This document shows, one piece after another, positions 49,441-61,928 of a DNA stretch of 64,000 bases. Made by a program: the position numbers and the translations under genes. This DNA comes from Alisma plantago-aquatica (lineage: Eukaryota; Streptophyta; Magnoliopsida; Alismatales; Alismataceae). Every line of letters begins with the position of its first letter. Position 1 is the first letter of the stretch. The stretch is taken from positions 1,348,178,550 through 1,348,242,549 of the forward strand of contig OY856411.1 of assembly GCA_963693085.1 (NCBI GenBank), in the 5' to 3' direction. The notes beneath the pieces are model-generated. The model did no database searches. It was not told where the DNA came from and saw nothing but the letters and a program-made list of their open reading frames with translations.

Positions 49441-50329
49441 TTCTTTCTTTGATGAAATAGAAGAGGAGAAACACACTTAATGATCAAACAAAAATATTTT
49501 TGTCTCTTGATTTTAACATGTCTTTTGGATATCTTAATTTGATTAACTATTATGTAGTTGACAATATTGCATCAAGTTGGATTGAGTAAATAATTTAAAA
49601 ATGAGTGATAATTGTGGTGCAACATTCATATTTGAGAAAATGAAAAATAGGGTTTCATCATAAGGCTTGTGTCGTACCTAATTAAATGGCCAATCTTAAA
49701 AACTCACTTTGGTTTCTACTCAGTGTGTGCTTATCTGACTTAATGAGTCATACTATTACAAGTACAATGACATAAAAGATATTAGGTTGTATCCTTGTGG
49801 TCTAGGTTATAGATTTGCACCCACGTTATAATTTGTTCATGTATCTATGTTCTTTTCTATAAGGAAATATTTTACTAACAATCCATGATATAACTTCTAA
49901 GGGGCTTAGAGCATACTCAAAGCCAGTTTTGCATGCAATTTTTATGCCATAGTGATTTTGGTTTTTCCCATACATGTTTAAATTTCCATTTGGTTTCCAT
50001 GGGAGTGTAATTATCTCTCTCTCTCATGTACCCCACATACCTTCAATCAATATTATGGAAAAGAAACTTTCTAAGGATAGAGTAGTGTTTACTTGGATTA
50101 TAGAGTTGTTCTTGTATCCTAAATGTTATCCATCAATAGGTTTACATACTATTAGATATGGTCACCTAATAAAGGTTGTAGAGGAAGTTATTTCTGTTTG
50201 TGTTAGTGATAATATTCAACAATATGGATATTATTGGCCTATTTACCCTCCATTTCCTCCACTATTTCTTTTTTTAGCACATGAAATCCTAAGTGATTTT
50301 TGTCATTACAAATTTGTGATTACTTTACT
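49441..50329. other. Mostly unassigned; one 121-codon open frame
   Basis: An open frame at 49974-50339 (plus) has a plausible amino-acid composition (MEKKLSKDRVVFTWIIELFL, later YGHLIKVVEEVISV) but no family I recognise. Its last five bases run into the solo LTR, so its original end is displaced. It could be a fragment of an element's extra frame or chance. The rest is AT-rich. Confidence 0.3.
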
Positions 50330-50334
50330 TCTAT
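50330..50334 (+). repeat. Left target-site duplication TCTAT of solo LTR
   Basis: TCTAT precedes TGTAAC and recurs at 55314-55318. Confidence 0.9.
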
Positions 50335-51574
50335 TGTAACATCCCTGACCTGGGTTATGAACTAACCCTAGGTGTTTTGCCTAAATATGTAATTAAATCC
50401 TTGTGATTAACTTTGGGCATGTAATTAAGTTCCTCATAAACATATATTTCAATTTTGCTCCTTTATATATAAACTTGTAGCATTGTTTTGTAATACAGGG
50501 ATCTATGTGCAAATAACCTAGTTAAGGGATTAACTTGCAAATTGCACATATTGAGATGTTCCTCTGATGTTGAGACATCATCAGGATGTTTATGATGAAG
50601 TTTGAGGGATTTCCCAAGCTTGAGCACCAAGGTGCAGCTGTGGAAGCAACCCCTGTACTTGAAAACCCTAAATTGGTGTAAAGTGCAATTTACCCAATTT
50701 GAGGGGTGCAACTTGTAAAATACATCATCTAAATTATCTTTTATGACTCTTGGAATCATTTATAAGAGAAATGATGAAAAGGTCACTTCATTTGAATAAT
50801 CATATAATAAAGAACACCTTTGTGATTGAATAATCAAGGTGTATGTATAATAGCCCTTTTATGTGTATGCTTTAGTGATGGGTTGATCCTCTTTGCCTTC
50901 AATTCTTGACCTTAGAAGGAGTTTGTACTTAGAAATAAGATTTGGGGACGTGCAAAGAAGAAAGGAAGGACTTAGATGAGAAATGAGGAAAGCATATGTT
51001 CTTATGTTGAAATTTCACCTAAGAATATATACTACCTTCCCCACTTAGCAAGGGAACGATCCTCTTCTTTTCATTTCTTTTCCCCTTGCTCAAAACCAAC
51101 TAAGGCTAAGCTCTGGAGTATATAAGGACGACCAAGGATCCTAGGTAAGTTTGGATCATCCCTTTTTCTTGAATTCATGGAGGAAACTCACTTTCAAGGT
51201 TGAATTCATGGCTAGCTCACCTAGCTTTATCTTTCTAGCCATTCCTTTTCAACTTTCCTTGGATAATACACCTTGGCCGACCTGTGGATCTCAAAGACGC
51301 CATTAAAGGCTTGGAGCTTGGAAGCTTGGAGCTCAAGGAACAACCTTTAGGCGGGTTTTATAACTCTAAACCTTATGCTTTGATTATACATCTTTTTCTA
51401 TGCATATAGTTGCTAGTTCTTCTTCTTCCCTATCTTCCCTTGCATCCTTGCAAGCAAAATCGTGAAGAACTGATACTATTCTTGAGGTAGAAGATAAGGG
51501 CGTTAATTCCTATGCTTATCCACGGATTTCCACTTTACCAAACGACCTCCACCAATTGCCCATACGGTTTACAC

Positions 51575-52455
51575 AATCGTTTGGTGGGCAAACAGTTTCA
51601 GGGTCGTATGAAGGCAAATGGCCTTCAAGACCGTTTGATCGCGTTGACCAAACGACGAACGTATGGGAATCTTGTTTATAATTATGTAGGTTAATCACCC
51701 ACAAAATTTGAGGGGTTAACTCCAAAGGAATCGTGAGATATAAGAAAATCAATTAGCAAATCCAGTTGAATTAAGTTCTGATTTTCAATCTGTTTAATTT
51801 GCCCTTTTTGGGCAAACGGTCTCAAGACCATTTAAGATGGTTGACCAAGCATTGACCGTTTGGGATTACTGTTCATAATGATGTTGATTAATGACTCACC
51901 AAATTTGATGGATTAATTCCAAACGAGTTATGAGTTGAAGGTTGATTAATAGGGCAAATCCTAATTGAAATCAGTGCTGAAATTCCAATGAGTTAATTAG
52001 TGATTTTGGGTTGATTAGCCCAAACGGTCTCAAGACCGTTTGGGGAATCATCCAAATGGTCTCGGGATCACTAAGACCGTTTAGAGGTCTGGGGTCAAGT
52101 ATAGTTGACCAATTGAAGGTCCAAAGGTACCAAATCATATTGCAATTAAGTATTGATGTGAGGATCAACTCAATAGATCAAACCTTGATGAATTTTCACT
52201 AGAGTCCAAAGGATGGATGGGCAAACGGTCTCAAGACCGTTTGGTGTCAACCCAAGACCGTTTGGAGGTCTAGGGTTAAGGTAATTTGATCAATTGAGGG
52301 CCCAATTACAGTGGGTTATTGAAATAATCAAATTGCTGATTTGTGACTTAATTAAGGTTCAACCCCTATCAAATCAACTTAGATTTTGATGAATTCTTGG
52401 GCAAACGGTCTCAAGACCGTTTGGAGGTTATCCAAATGATCCCAAGACCGTTTGG
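51575..52455. repeat. Sparse GGTCTCAAGACC dyads in solo LTR
   Basis: AAACGGTCTCAAGACCGTTT dyads occur at about 52021, 52222 and 52402, with a mismatched one near 51815 and relics near 51590-51630. They are fewer than in LTR 1-3. Two further variants, AAACGACCTCAAGATCGTTT and AAACGATCTCATGATCGTTT, lie near 53022 and 53108. Confidence 0.7.
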
Positions 52456-52754
52456 GCCAAGTTTGAGCCCGATTGGAGGTCAATTGATGGGATCAACTTC
52501 GATTTAATTCATATTGTTGAGTGTTGATGGTTGAATGTTTATAGACCTTAATTGAACCAACTCCAACCCTATTTGGATATCAATTGAGGATCAATTGAGT
52601 GACCAATTGGTTAAGGCTAACCCTAATTGTCTCAATTGATAAGTGGTTAGCAAGCTTGAGACCAATTGAAGGCTTCAACATAGGAAACCCTAATCGAGTT
52701 TACCCTTTGAATCACCTTGGAGGTCCATGCGATCTTGAGCTTTTAGGACCGAAT

Positions 52755-52984
52755 GAGCTCATACGACTTCAGGACCGAATGAGTTCATATGACTTCAGGA
52801 CCGAATGATTTCATACGACTTCAGGACCGAATGAGTTCATACGACTTCAGGACCGAATGAGTTCATACGACTTCAGGACCGAATGAGTTCATACGACTTC
52901 AGGACCGAATGAGTTCATACGACTTCGGGACCGAATGAGTTCAAACGACTTCAGGTCCGAATGAGCTCAAATGACTTCAGAAGT
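52755..52984 (+). repeat. 26-bp tandem repeat, eight units plus a partial
   Basis: The unit GAGTTCATACGACTTCAGGACCGAAT (described here in parts: GAGTTCATACGA + CTTCAGGACCGAAT) repeats head to tail eight times with exact 26-base period through 52962. A ninth decayed unit runs to about 52984. Differences are single substitutions, and the four central units are nearly identical. Confidence 0.9.
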
Positions 52985-55313
52985 CAAACTATGACTAAAC
53001 GGTCTTCACCCTATCTTGGGCAAACGACCTCAAGATCGTTTAAGGGTAAACGGTCTTGAGTGTCATGCGGTCTTGAATTCAACCAAAGCTAAACGGTCTA
53101 CAACCTTAAACGATCTCATGATCGTTTGAAGGTTGAAGGTGTGAAACCTATTGGGGACTTTTAAGGATAAGTCTGCCTAATGCCTTGAAGGCTTAGATGG
53201 TTTGATGGTTGTTCAACCTAAACCCTAATGATACCTAGGGACATTAAGGGTCAAGTGGTTAGTATATTAACCCATGTTATGATCAATGGTGAACTTTACC
53301 AAAATACCCTTTATGGATTCAAGTAGGTAACCCCTTTTTATCATGCAAACCCCAATGGTTACAATGGTGATGACTTGGCAAGGCTTATCAATGTTGATTA
53401 GACCTAACCCAATCTAGAGGGATGTAATCATCACCTATGAGCAAGAGGAGAGAGAAAACCCCAATTATGGTTGAAATCCAAGTAAAATACCTTCAATATA
53501 TATGAATGTACATGATTAGGGTATGATCCACCTATGTGAGATCATGAAAACCCTATTTATGATAATTGATGAATCTTAATCTTATCTGAGAGCATCATTG
53601 ATGATGTTCCTCATACATGATGATGTTATGAGTTCATTTTACCATAATGTGAATAATAAACTCTAATTCTAGGGTGATGGCATGTAATGTGAATATTAAA
53701 CCCTAATTGATGAGAATCAGGGAACTTAGCTCTTATGGCAAGAGTGGAAAGTATAATTCTTGATTTGAATTGCTTTTATCAGTTGAATTAACCTTGCAGG
53801 TTCTGATATGAAGATGATCATATCCAGGTATGGATGATGATGATATATTCATTGAAAGCATGTTGTTAGCTTTATGAATAGTAAAATATCTTGATGCCTT
53901 GTCAATGGCAACCTATGAATTAAAAATGGGCTGTGAGAGCCATAAATACCATCAAGGTCATGCTTTAGAGATGACTTGTGATGAATGTATTGAGAAATGA
54001 TGATTGATGAGAGTTAGGGGTGTTACATTTAGTATTCTCATTTCATAGCTGTTATGCTAATGTTATTATTTGAAGAACAATGTATGATGTTAAAAGAATA
54101 CTGAATGTACCTAACTAATCAAGTGTAATGTAGAGACCTGATCATAGATCCATCATTGTCAGAGATCAAATGATGGCGAAACAGGTTTTCCTAAGGGAAC
54201 TCCTGGATCACATACTTTTGAGTATGTGGGGTATATGGATGTGTAGAACCTTACATCCTAGTGTAGGTGTTTGATGTAGATGTGTAATCCGTCAATACTT
54301 CACTACAATCCCATACCGTATCAGTGGATGGTAAACATGAAACCTCCTGATGACGAAGAAAGCACAGATATCCGTATCAGTGGAAGATAAACATGAAATC
54401 TCCTGATGACGAAGAGAGTACAGAACGCCTCTGTAACTCTAAAATAGCGAAGGACCAGATTACCCTAGTAAGCTATTATAGTAGAGGCACGAGATGTCCT
54501 ACAAGTAATCCTCTTACTGACTGAGGAAGGTGAAGGTCATGAGAATCCGGCTCTTTCAATGACCTAGTATGATACCGAGGCACTTAGCAGTGATTGGTTG
54601 GAGTATGAGTGGTAAACCTCATCTCCACAGGGCATAAAAGTAATGTTTGAAAAACATAATCCACAACGTAGCATACCTGTTAGAGATAACTACGAGTTGA
54701 TTGATTGATGTTACACTGTATAGTGCAAATGTCTTCATGTTTCATAACTGTTGAACTCATGCTTACTATTAAATCTGATGTTGAATACTTTGAAGCTTTT
54801 ACTGCTTAAGTTATTCTTTGAGGTGCTATAATAAAGCTTCTGGCGGAGAGTTATAACTCTCGCTGGGACAATTATGTAAAATTGTCTCACCCCGTAGACT
54901 TCAACTTTTTAGGTGGAGGTCGAGGACGGAGGAACAGGTCTACAGGTGACCAGTCCCAGCAGCAGCAGCACCAGGGGCAGCAGTAAAATCTCAGGTGGAG
55001 ATTTAGCCTGCCATGTGGTGTAGTTAGAGTCAGTCCTATGTGTCCTCTGTACTCTCAGGTCTTGGAGTCTTTTGGTCTGAGATTTTGGTTATGAGTTCTT
55101 GAGATTTTGTATCATGTTGTATATGATTACTCAAGAAGTAATTATCTGAGATGTAAACAGTTTATCTCCTTTTATGAAGTAAGTTTTATGGTTTCAATGC
55201 TTTATCTCAAAAAGTTTTAATTTCCACTGATTTTTGGTATTCCGCTGCTAATCGAATCGCTTCCGCTAAGTTTAAATCGTGTTTATATCATGGTTTGGAG
55301 ATCAGAGCCCACA

Positions 55314-55318
55314 TCTAT
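55314..55318 (+). repeat. Right target-site duplication TCTAT of solo LTR
   Basis: Matches 50330-50334. Confidence 0.9.
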
Positions 55319-56985
55319 TAGTAGGAAAAATCCCAAAATTTGGTGTTGAATTACCTATCCCATTGGTTGGCAACTGATGACTGCAAGTCTAGGAAGGTCG
55401 TAAACCTTCATGATCTTCACAGCTTGTCAATTGGAAAATTAATGAGGCTCTAAATGCCATTGATTGAAGATAGGACATCCAACTTCATCCATCGATGAAC
55501 TAGGGAGATCTTCATCATGAAGACCCGCTAGTCACCAACTGATAAAAAGACAAGAACTGACCAATGGATACAAATCATCAATTGATCAAAATGCATTAGA
55601 TGGCTACTAAAGAAGAAGTACAGACCATCATCTGATAGAAGGACCACTTGCCAACTAATGATGGATTTCAATAATCATCAACCAATGACCACAACTCAAT
55701 CGACCAATGGAAATTCATATTCCATCAATCGAGAGAAGCACCACATTCATCAAATGATGGGAGCCCTCCTACTTCCATTGTTGACATAGTTAGTTGAACA
55801 TGTGCACCAAGGCACATGCCCTAAATCTTGGAGCATAGTTAAAGTACCCCTCACTTAGGTGCCTTGATAAAGAAACCTCTCCATGTAAATAAGGACCCAA
55901 GCCTTCAAAAAAAGGTATATCATCTTCTCCACAAACTACTACTGGATTGAAACCAGTGCAGTGATTTCCATCAGTTGACAAAGGTGAATGACCTAGTCTA
56001 TGGTGTTTTACGCATTAGGAGGCATCTAAGTAAGGTATAAGAAGTATTCCCCTCCATCATCCTCGACATCAACTACTAAAGTTAGTAATCCAACATACTA
56101 TTGTTTAGTTTTTGTTATCTCTTTCTCCCTCACTTTGTTTCACATTCATTTATTGTTTTGGTTTTTGGGTGATGGCCCTTGTTTCATGTAGGTTAGGCAT
56201 GTCTCTCACAAACATGAGTTTTTAAACTCATCAATCTAGGTTGTTAGTAGCCACCAAGGCTCCCAACCATGTCAACATTCGTACTCCATTGAATGTGTGT
56301 AACTTTGTCTATGTTTATCTCCTTACTTATGTTCATGAATGAATAACTTGCATAATAAGATAAAATATTGTGGTGCTTGATGCTAATGACTTCAGAGAGT
56401 ATTATTGGACAAGATTTAAGATTAAGGAATAGTTTTTTCTCAAAAATTTTGAATCACTAGATCTAATAATCACATGTATGTATGTTTTGATTGTTTGTTT
56501 GACATCTTGAGAGAAAGATACACTTATAATTTGATCTAACTCAATCTCGAGAGAGGAGGGTATATACATAAATGATCATTGTTCATAAATTATGATATTA
56601 TTATACAATACATAGTGTTTGCATGTTGGTGAGTGTGTTTGGTTGGTGAAGCTTGAACCACGTTGTATCTAAAATATCAAAATGTACCGAAAACTATATG
56701 TTTGTTTTTGTTTGATAGGATAATTTTGTTTTATTATTTACTCAATTTTTATTTGTTATTCTATCCCATGAGTGGCACCTCTTTGCATCTTTTGTAAACT
56801 TATTTAAGCTAATATATAAGTTCCTAACAGGTTGCTACTCCTTGTCCCCATGTTTGACCCTATTTCAATACTTATGGCCCCGTATTATGGGTGTCTCAAG
56901 GGTTTGGGTTATAAATTCAAAAAAACATACTTAATAATCATCTCCATCATTCTCATTTTTTGTATATTTGTTTGTAAGAAATCAA
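55319..56985 (+). mobile_element. Possible Athila-type 5' LTR remnant (edges unknown)
   Basis: Many recurrences of CAACTGATG, TCAATCGA and related phrases with ATGGAAATC lie between 55370 and 55770. A TTATCTCCTTACTTATGTTCATGAAT stretch lies near 56309-56334. These resemble Athila/Tat LTRs in style. The call leans on the primer-site-like motif and gag remnant downstream. No partner LTR is in the window. The insertion at 50335-55313 may interrupt this LTR, so part of it could lie left of 50330. Confidence 0.35.
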
Positions 56986-57007
56986 CTTTTGGTTCCATTG
57001 TGGGTAT
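56986..57007 (+). other. Degenerate Athila/Tat-type primer-binding site
   Basis: TTTTGGTTCCATTGTGGGTA aligns with the TTTGGCGCCGTTGCCGGGGA motif at the start of Athila/Tat internal regions, with several substitutions of CG-deamination type. It lies about 500 bases before the first recognisable gag-like sequence. Confidence 0.4.
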
Positions 57008-57512
57008 GAGGCAATTGACAGTTGTTATGGACCCAAGGTCTACTTGGACTTCTCCAATGCTCTTATTTCTAGTAAAAGATTCAATTGCATCAAAATTGGA
57101 AATATTTCCACTTGCCTTAGAAATTTATTACATGTCCTACTTTACCTTGACTCATCTTTATTCTCAAGTACTAAGTGCAATTTGTGAATCATATCAAAAG
57201 AAGGTGATTATGGTGAAAAGTTTGAGGTGTGGTAGTACCAGTTTCTACTGTAGCAATCGATAATGGAGTAGGGCAGGTTCAAGTCCAGGAGGTGTTAGAG
57301 CATTGCCACCAATTGTTCTTACATTCCTTTGTTCCCTCTATACAATAAGAGCTAATGAGACAAGGAAACCCATAGTATCTCAGAGGATGACAATCTCTAT
57401 CAAACTCAAACTTGCATTCATTACTATCATCTAGAAACAAACTTTTAGGGGAAATTCTCTTGTAGAGAGTCCCTATCACAATATTGATACCTTTAAGAAT
57501 TCTTATAACACC

Positions 57513-58706
57513 TTGAATATAAATAGTGGTTATGAAGAAAGTGATGTATTACATGTCTTTCCCATTCTCTCTACAAGAAAAGGATCTTCCATGGTATCAC
57601 ACCCTAAATCATGGGAGTATACTAGATTGGGAGGGCCTAGATATGCATTTGTGAGAAAGTTCTTCCTAGTTGAGAGGACAATACAATGCAAAAACAAGAT
57701 TAGTGGTTTTAACTAGAAGCTTGTGGAAAACCTCTATGACACATGGGAGATAGATCAGATAGAGTGCCTCTACAATTTTCTTGACAACAGATACCAAGTT
57801 ACTACCTTTTATAATGGTCTCACTCATAATAAGAGAAAATATGTTAATGAGGTCGTTGGAAGTGACTTCATGGGACTGAACTCTGAACATCAAAGAAATA
57901 ATATAGAACATGGAAACTCTTGAATCTGGATGGGACTATGAGAGGGGACCTATTGGAAACATATCTACCATGGGGACCGCCATAAGCTCAAAATATATGG
58001 AAGCCCTAACAACAAAATTGGACAATAGCTACTAACACCTACACCATGAGATATAACAATTTAAAGAGCACTGGTCATACAAAAATGGTCATGACTATGT
58101 TATATGAAAACAAAGTAGACATTATCTAAAAACTATTGCATTTACATGCATGAAGAAGTAGATAATCAAAAGGGAGCAGTTGCAAATGTGTACTACGACA
58201 ATTATAAGAGGCCAGATCATGCGAGATTCTCCTATGGAAACAAATATGAGGTGAATATTCTCACCTCCTTAATCAACCTCCTTAATCATCTGGGTTTGGA
58301 AGAGGTAACAAACATGCTAGTTTTTAGCACACTACACTTCTAGTGGAATGGAAACTCTCAAAATCAAACAAAGTCCAATGTAATAACTGAGATGTTTGCC
58401 TTCACCAAAATACAAGCTGAGATTAAAGATAAGAAAAAGTGAAGCACAATAAATATCAACAACATTTTAAGAATTATGCAAGATCAAATAGGGAGTTTGA
58501 CCAAACAAATTTTTGATCTCCAACAATATAACAAGATGATATATCAACACCTACAACTAGAACACCTAGAAGACCTGATAAAGAAGCCATTTGGGAAAAC
58601 TTTGTCCAACACTAAGAAAAATCCAAGGGGGCAAAAATGTTCAATGATGGCTATGATTAGGTCTGGAATAGTCTTCGATTTAGCCATCATGAACAAACAA
58701 CATTAA
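57513..58706 (+). pseudogene. Athila/Tat-type gag remnant
   Basis: About 57723-57920 reads ENLYDTWEIDQIECL, then TFYNGLTHNKRKYVNEVVGS. This matches the ESLYEAWERxKxLLxxCPHH...TFYNGL...xxIDAAAGG segment of Athila/Tat capsids. About 58476-58700 reads MQDQIGSLTKQI, then KPFGKTLSNTKKNPRGQK, SMMAMIRSG. This matches the NLExQxGQLAKxL...RPQGxLPSNTExNPRE...AITLRSGK stretch at the end of Athila gag. Between them the frame is broken by stops. The piece before 57700 is too decayed to align. Downstream pol is not seen because another element begins at 58757. Non-functional. Confidence 0.6.
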
Positions 58707-58751
58707 ATGACTCCTACACCTAACTTTCAATATGAAAATTTATAAGTTACA

Positions 58752-58756
58752 CATGA
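58752..58756 (+). repeat. Possible target-site duplication CATGA (one side only)
   Basis: These five bases precede TGTGACGCTC, the outer end of the minus-strand element. The matching copy would lie beyond the window. Confidence 0.4.
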
Positions 58757-60689
58757 TGTGACGCTCTGTCATGCTAAACTAGATTACTCAAAACAAAACA
58801 CATGATTAACTACTAATTAACCACATACTAGAAAAGAGGGTAAATTAAAACTGATTTCAACATTTACCACCATGTTCAGAAACATTTACAAATAAGTCCA
58901 ACAACCTGTATATAAGCACATACCATATCTGGTATTTACATATATGTCCATTAGATAAGGCCACAACCTATACATAAAAGAGATGTTCCACATATACATG
59001 CCATATAGAAACATAGGCATGCTGCCAAAAACTTGAGTCAATGAACATATTAACTACAAAACATCCCCTGCCCAAACCTAAGAGTACATGGATGACTCTA
59101 GGACTCTACTAACAACTAAACAACCTTTTGCTCCTACTATTCTCTAAGTTGCTCTTCTCCAGCACCACGGTCCTAACCCCGTCGTTGATGACCACTTAAA
59201 AAGATGTGGTGATCCACTAGGTGAGACTGACGTCCCAGAAAGAGATATGACTCTCAACAACAATTATTGATTACAACGGGTAGATTATTAATCAAGTTAA
59301 GCATAGTAAGCAAGTTTTAGCAGGTTAAATAGATTAAGAAGGTTAAGTAACTAAAGTAGGTTGATCATGATTAGTAAAGCATAGAGAGAAATAGGTAAGG
59401 CTACCACTTTTTATATAGTTGAATTATGTTACCACATTACATAACAACTAAGTAGTAGAAAAAAAGGCAAGGGTTATCAACCAATGTGAATCATGTTTAA
59501 CCCTAAACAAACACGCTACATGGATGTATTACATCATTTATTAAGTCGAGGGGAATTCGAGGTATACCACTCAAATTCCAATTGACCGCTTCTATGTTTA
59601 AATCAATTTTATACAAGATGTAGGAGAGTCAGAATCCTAAGATCTCATCCACCCTCAGTCGATACGAGTCATTTGTAGCAACATATATAGTCAAGTTGCA
59701 AAACATCCTAGTCCACCCTTGTTATATAGGTCACGACACTAGTAACCGGGGTATACAAAACCCAAACATCTAAGGTACAAAAGTAGCAGTCCTCAATCAT
59801 ATCACATATATTGAGTCATAATCAATTTAGATAAATCCTCGATCATTCTCCTACCAAGGTCTGACTGCAACCATCCTCCAAAACATGCATATGCTCAACA
59901 GTATACGACTCCAAGCTTCCAATAGGGGTATACTCATTTCACCATCCAGCAAATCCTGACATTGGAATGGATCTATGCTACTGGGTACTACATGATTATC
60001 ATTTCACTTGATTAGTTAATGTCAATTAGGTATATTTTAACTACATCAATCAAGTTACATACAAACCCTAAAATATTTCTACAAAAACATGGGTAGATTG
60101 CAACTCCAGAAGATATAAAACATATGAAACATAATGTTTACCATATCATCGAATGGTTTTATTTCATTGCCATACATATAGACATATTCATCATCATACC
60201 ATCACAGGATCAAATCATTGTCACATCATGAAGAGGATAACACCTCACTAAGGGCTCCACCATGCCCAAAAGTCAAACTAAGACCATAACATCATTCCAT
60301 ATAAGAACATGATATCTTTCAATGCCTCATCAAATCTCATCAACCATCACCACACATGTGATACATGAGTTTAATACAACATTACATTTAGGAGCTATGA
60401 TGTCCATAAAATAGCAAATTAGGTTTACAACAACATAGAGAGAGAAAGTATCCCATCATCATACTAATCACACAAGAAGACATGTAATGTCATCACTTAC
60501 TTGTATTAGGGTTAGGTTCAATGAGGATAGTTGAAGTAACATTACCAATCAACACTTTACAAACATTAGGTTTGTATTCATTCGAGGGAAAAGGTAAGAA
60601 TATTAGATCATGTGTAACAAAGAATCAATGAATTAGGGTTACTAAATTAAAAAACCATCAATCATAAACTAGGAAACATATCGATCATG

Positions 60690-61150
60690 GTCAGAAATTC
60701 AAATCGACCACATAAAGTAGGACCCACTTTGGCAACTATTGAAACTAGGGTCCAGATCTTTGGGACCACAAAAGTTAGCCACCTTCAGCGACTACTAAGG
60801 TTAACCATCTCAACGACCACTAGGGTCAAGAGATTTTCACAACTTCTAAGGTTATATCAACGACCGCTATGGTTGAGTGACATTAGAACTGATTATGGAG
60901 ATCAAATCTTGATCGACCACATAGGAAAATAGACTTAGTAACCATCAAGATTTCAAACTTCATCAATCACTAAGGGTGTAAACATTCATAGTGACCAATC
61001 AAGGGATCAAAACATTGGTGACCATCATGACCAAAAGTTCATTTACCCCTAGAGGGTAAATCTTGGTGACCTCATGAAGAGAAAGAAAAAAAAACTCATC
61101 GACCACAAAATCTAAATATGTTGGTTACTACTCAGAAGCCCAAAGGTCAT
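60690..61150. repeat. Loose array of GACCACTAGGGTC-like dyads
   Basis: Phrases such as CGACCACATAAAGTAGGACC, CGACCACTAGGGTCAA, CGACCGCTATGGTTGA and GACCATCATGACC recur about every 30-45 bases. Several have GACC and GGTC as short opposing arms. The array is degenerate and no exact period was found. Confidence 0.4.
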
Positions 61151-61918
61151 CAAGTTACATTACTAGGAAGAAGATCATTTCAAAACTCTAATCTAGTAGC
61201 CATAATTTGAGAGAGAAGAACCATCATATCCTCAAGCATGCAAGAACCAAAACATCCATTACCAAGGAAGGTTCATAAACAAGGATATAAGGTTCATTTA
61301 GGAAGTTATTCTACTCAATAACTATCATAAACCACATATCCTAGGTAAAGACATCATCTTTCTACTTAGAACGACGTTTTAGGGTAGGATTATGTGCATG
61401 CAAGTTAGAAGTAAGAAATAATCATGGAGGAAGTTATATAACTCACTGTATAGATGATGAAGCAACTCCAAACATCAAGGTTGATCGAAGATGGAAGGTA
61501 AAAGCCCTAACTTGAGCAATCCTCTCAGACAATATAGCTCCACCTCCAAGAAGGAAGCAAATTCTAGGTTAAGAAATCAAGAGGGAGATGTTCTTCAAGC
61601 TCTAACTCAAGTTCTACCATGGAATATCATGGATTCGACCAAGAAGAGAAACAAGAGGGGAAGAACAGAAAGGAAAATGTAGGTAAAGAGGTAGATCTCA
61701 CTTACCAAGACCAAGAAACCAATCAAGGAAGCTCCACAAGCACAAGGAGAGGGTAGATTGGAACCCTAGACCAACATGAAAGGTATATCAACCAAGTTCT
61801 CCTTTAACTTTGAGCTCCTTATTCTCCACCAAGAAAGGGGGTACAAGCTCCAAGAAACAAATGAAGGAGAGAGAGGAAGATAGGTGTGTAAAGAGGTTAT
61901 TTGCATGCAAAGAGAGGT

Positions 61919-61928
61919 GTTTATATAG
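61919..61928 (-). promoter_or_regulatory. TATA-like box in minus-strand LTR
   Basis: CTATATAAAC on the minus strand, followed about 30 bases on by a pyrimidine-rich stretch (CTTCCTCTCTCTCCTTC). Inferred core promoter of this LTR. Confidence 0.45.

Larger units (their letters stand above)
50335..55313 (+). mobile_element. Solo LTR of the inner chromovirus family (4,979 bp)
   Basis: It starts TGTAACATCCCTGACC and ends ATCAGAGCCCACA like the inner LTRs, aligns with them through most of its length, and is flanked by TCTAT on both sides with no internal region. It is more diverged than LTR 1-3 are from each other, so it is an independent and probably older or sub-family insertion. Where LTR 1-3 have the GAGAGGGCTCACGGTCTC array it has a 26-bp tandem array instead (52755-52984). 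It serves as an outgroup for polarising changes among LTR 1-3. Confidence 0.92.

Noticed and set aside
56832..57263. A 143-codon plus-strand open frame with hydrophobic start as a membrane protein gene
   Set aside because: It runs across the primer-site-like motif of the Athila-type remnant and has no recognisable family. Its hydrophobic residues reflect AT-rich, T-heavy codons.
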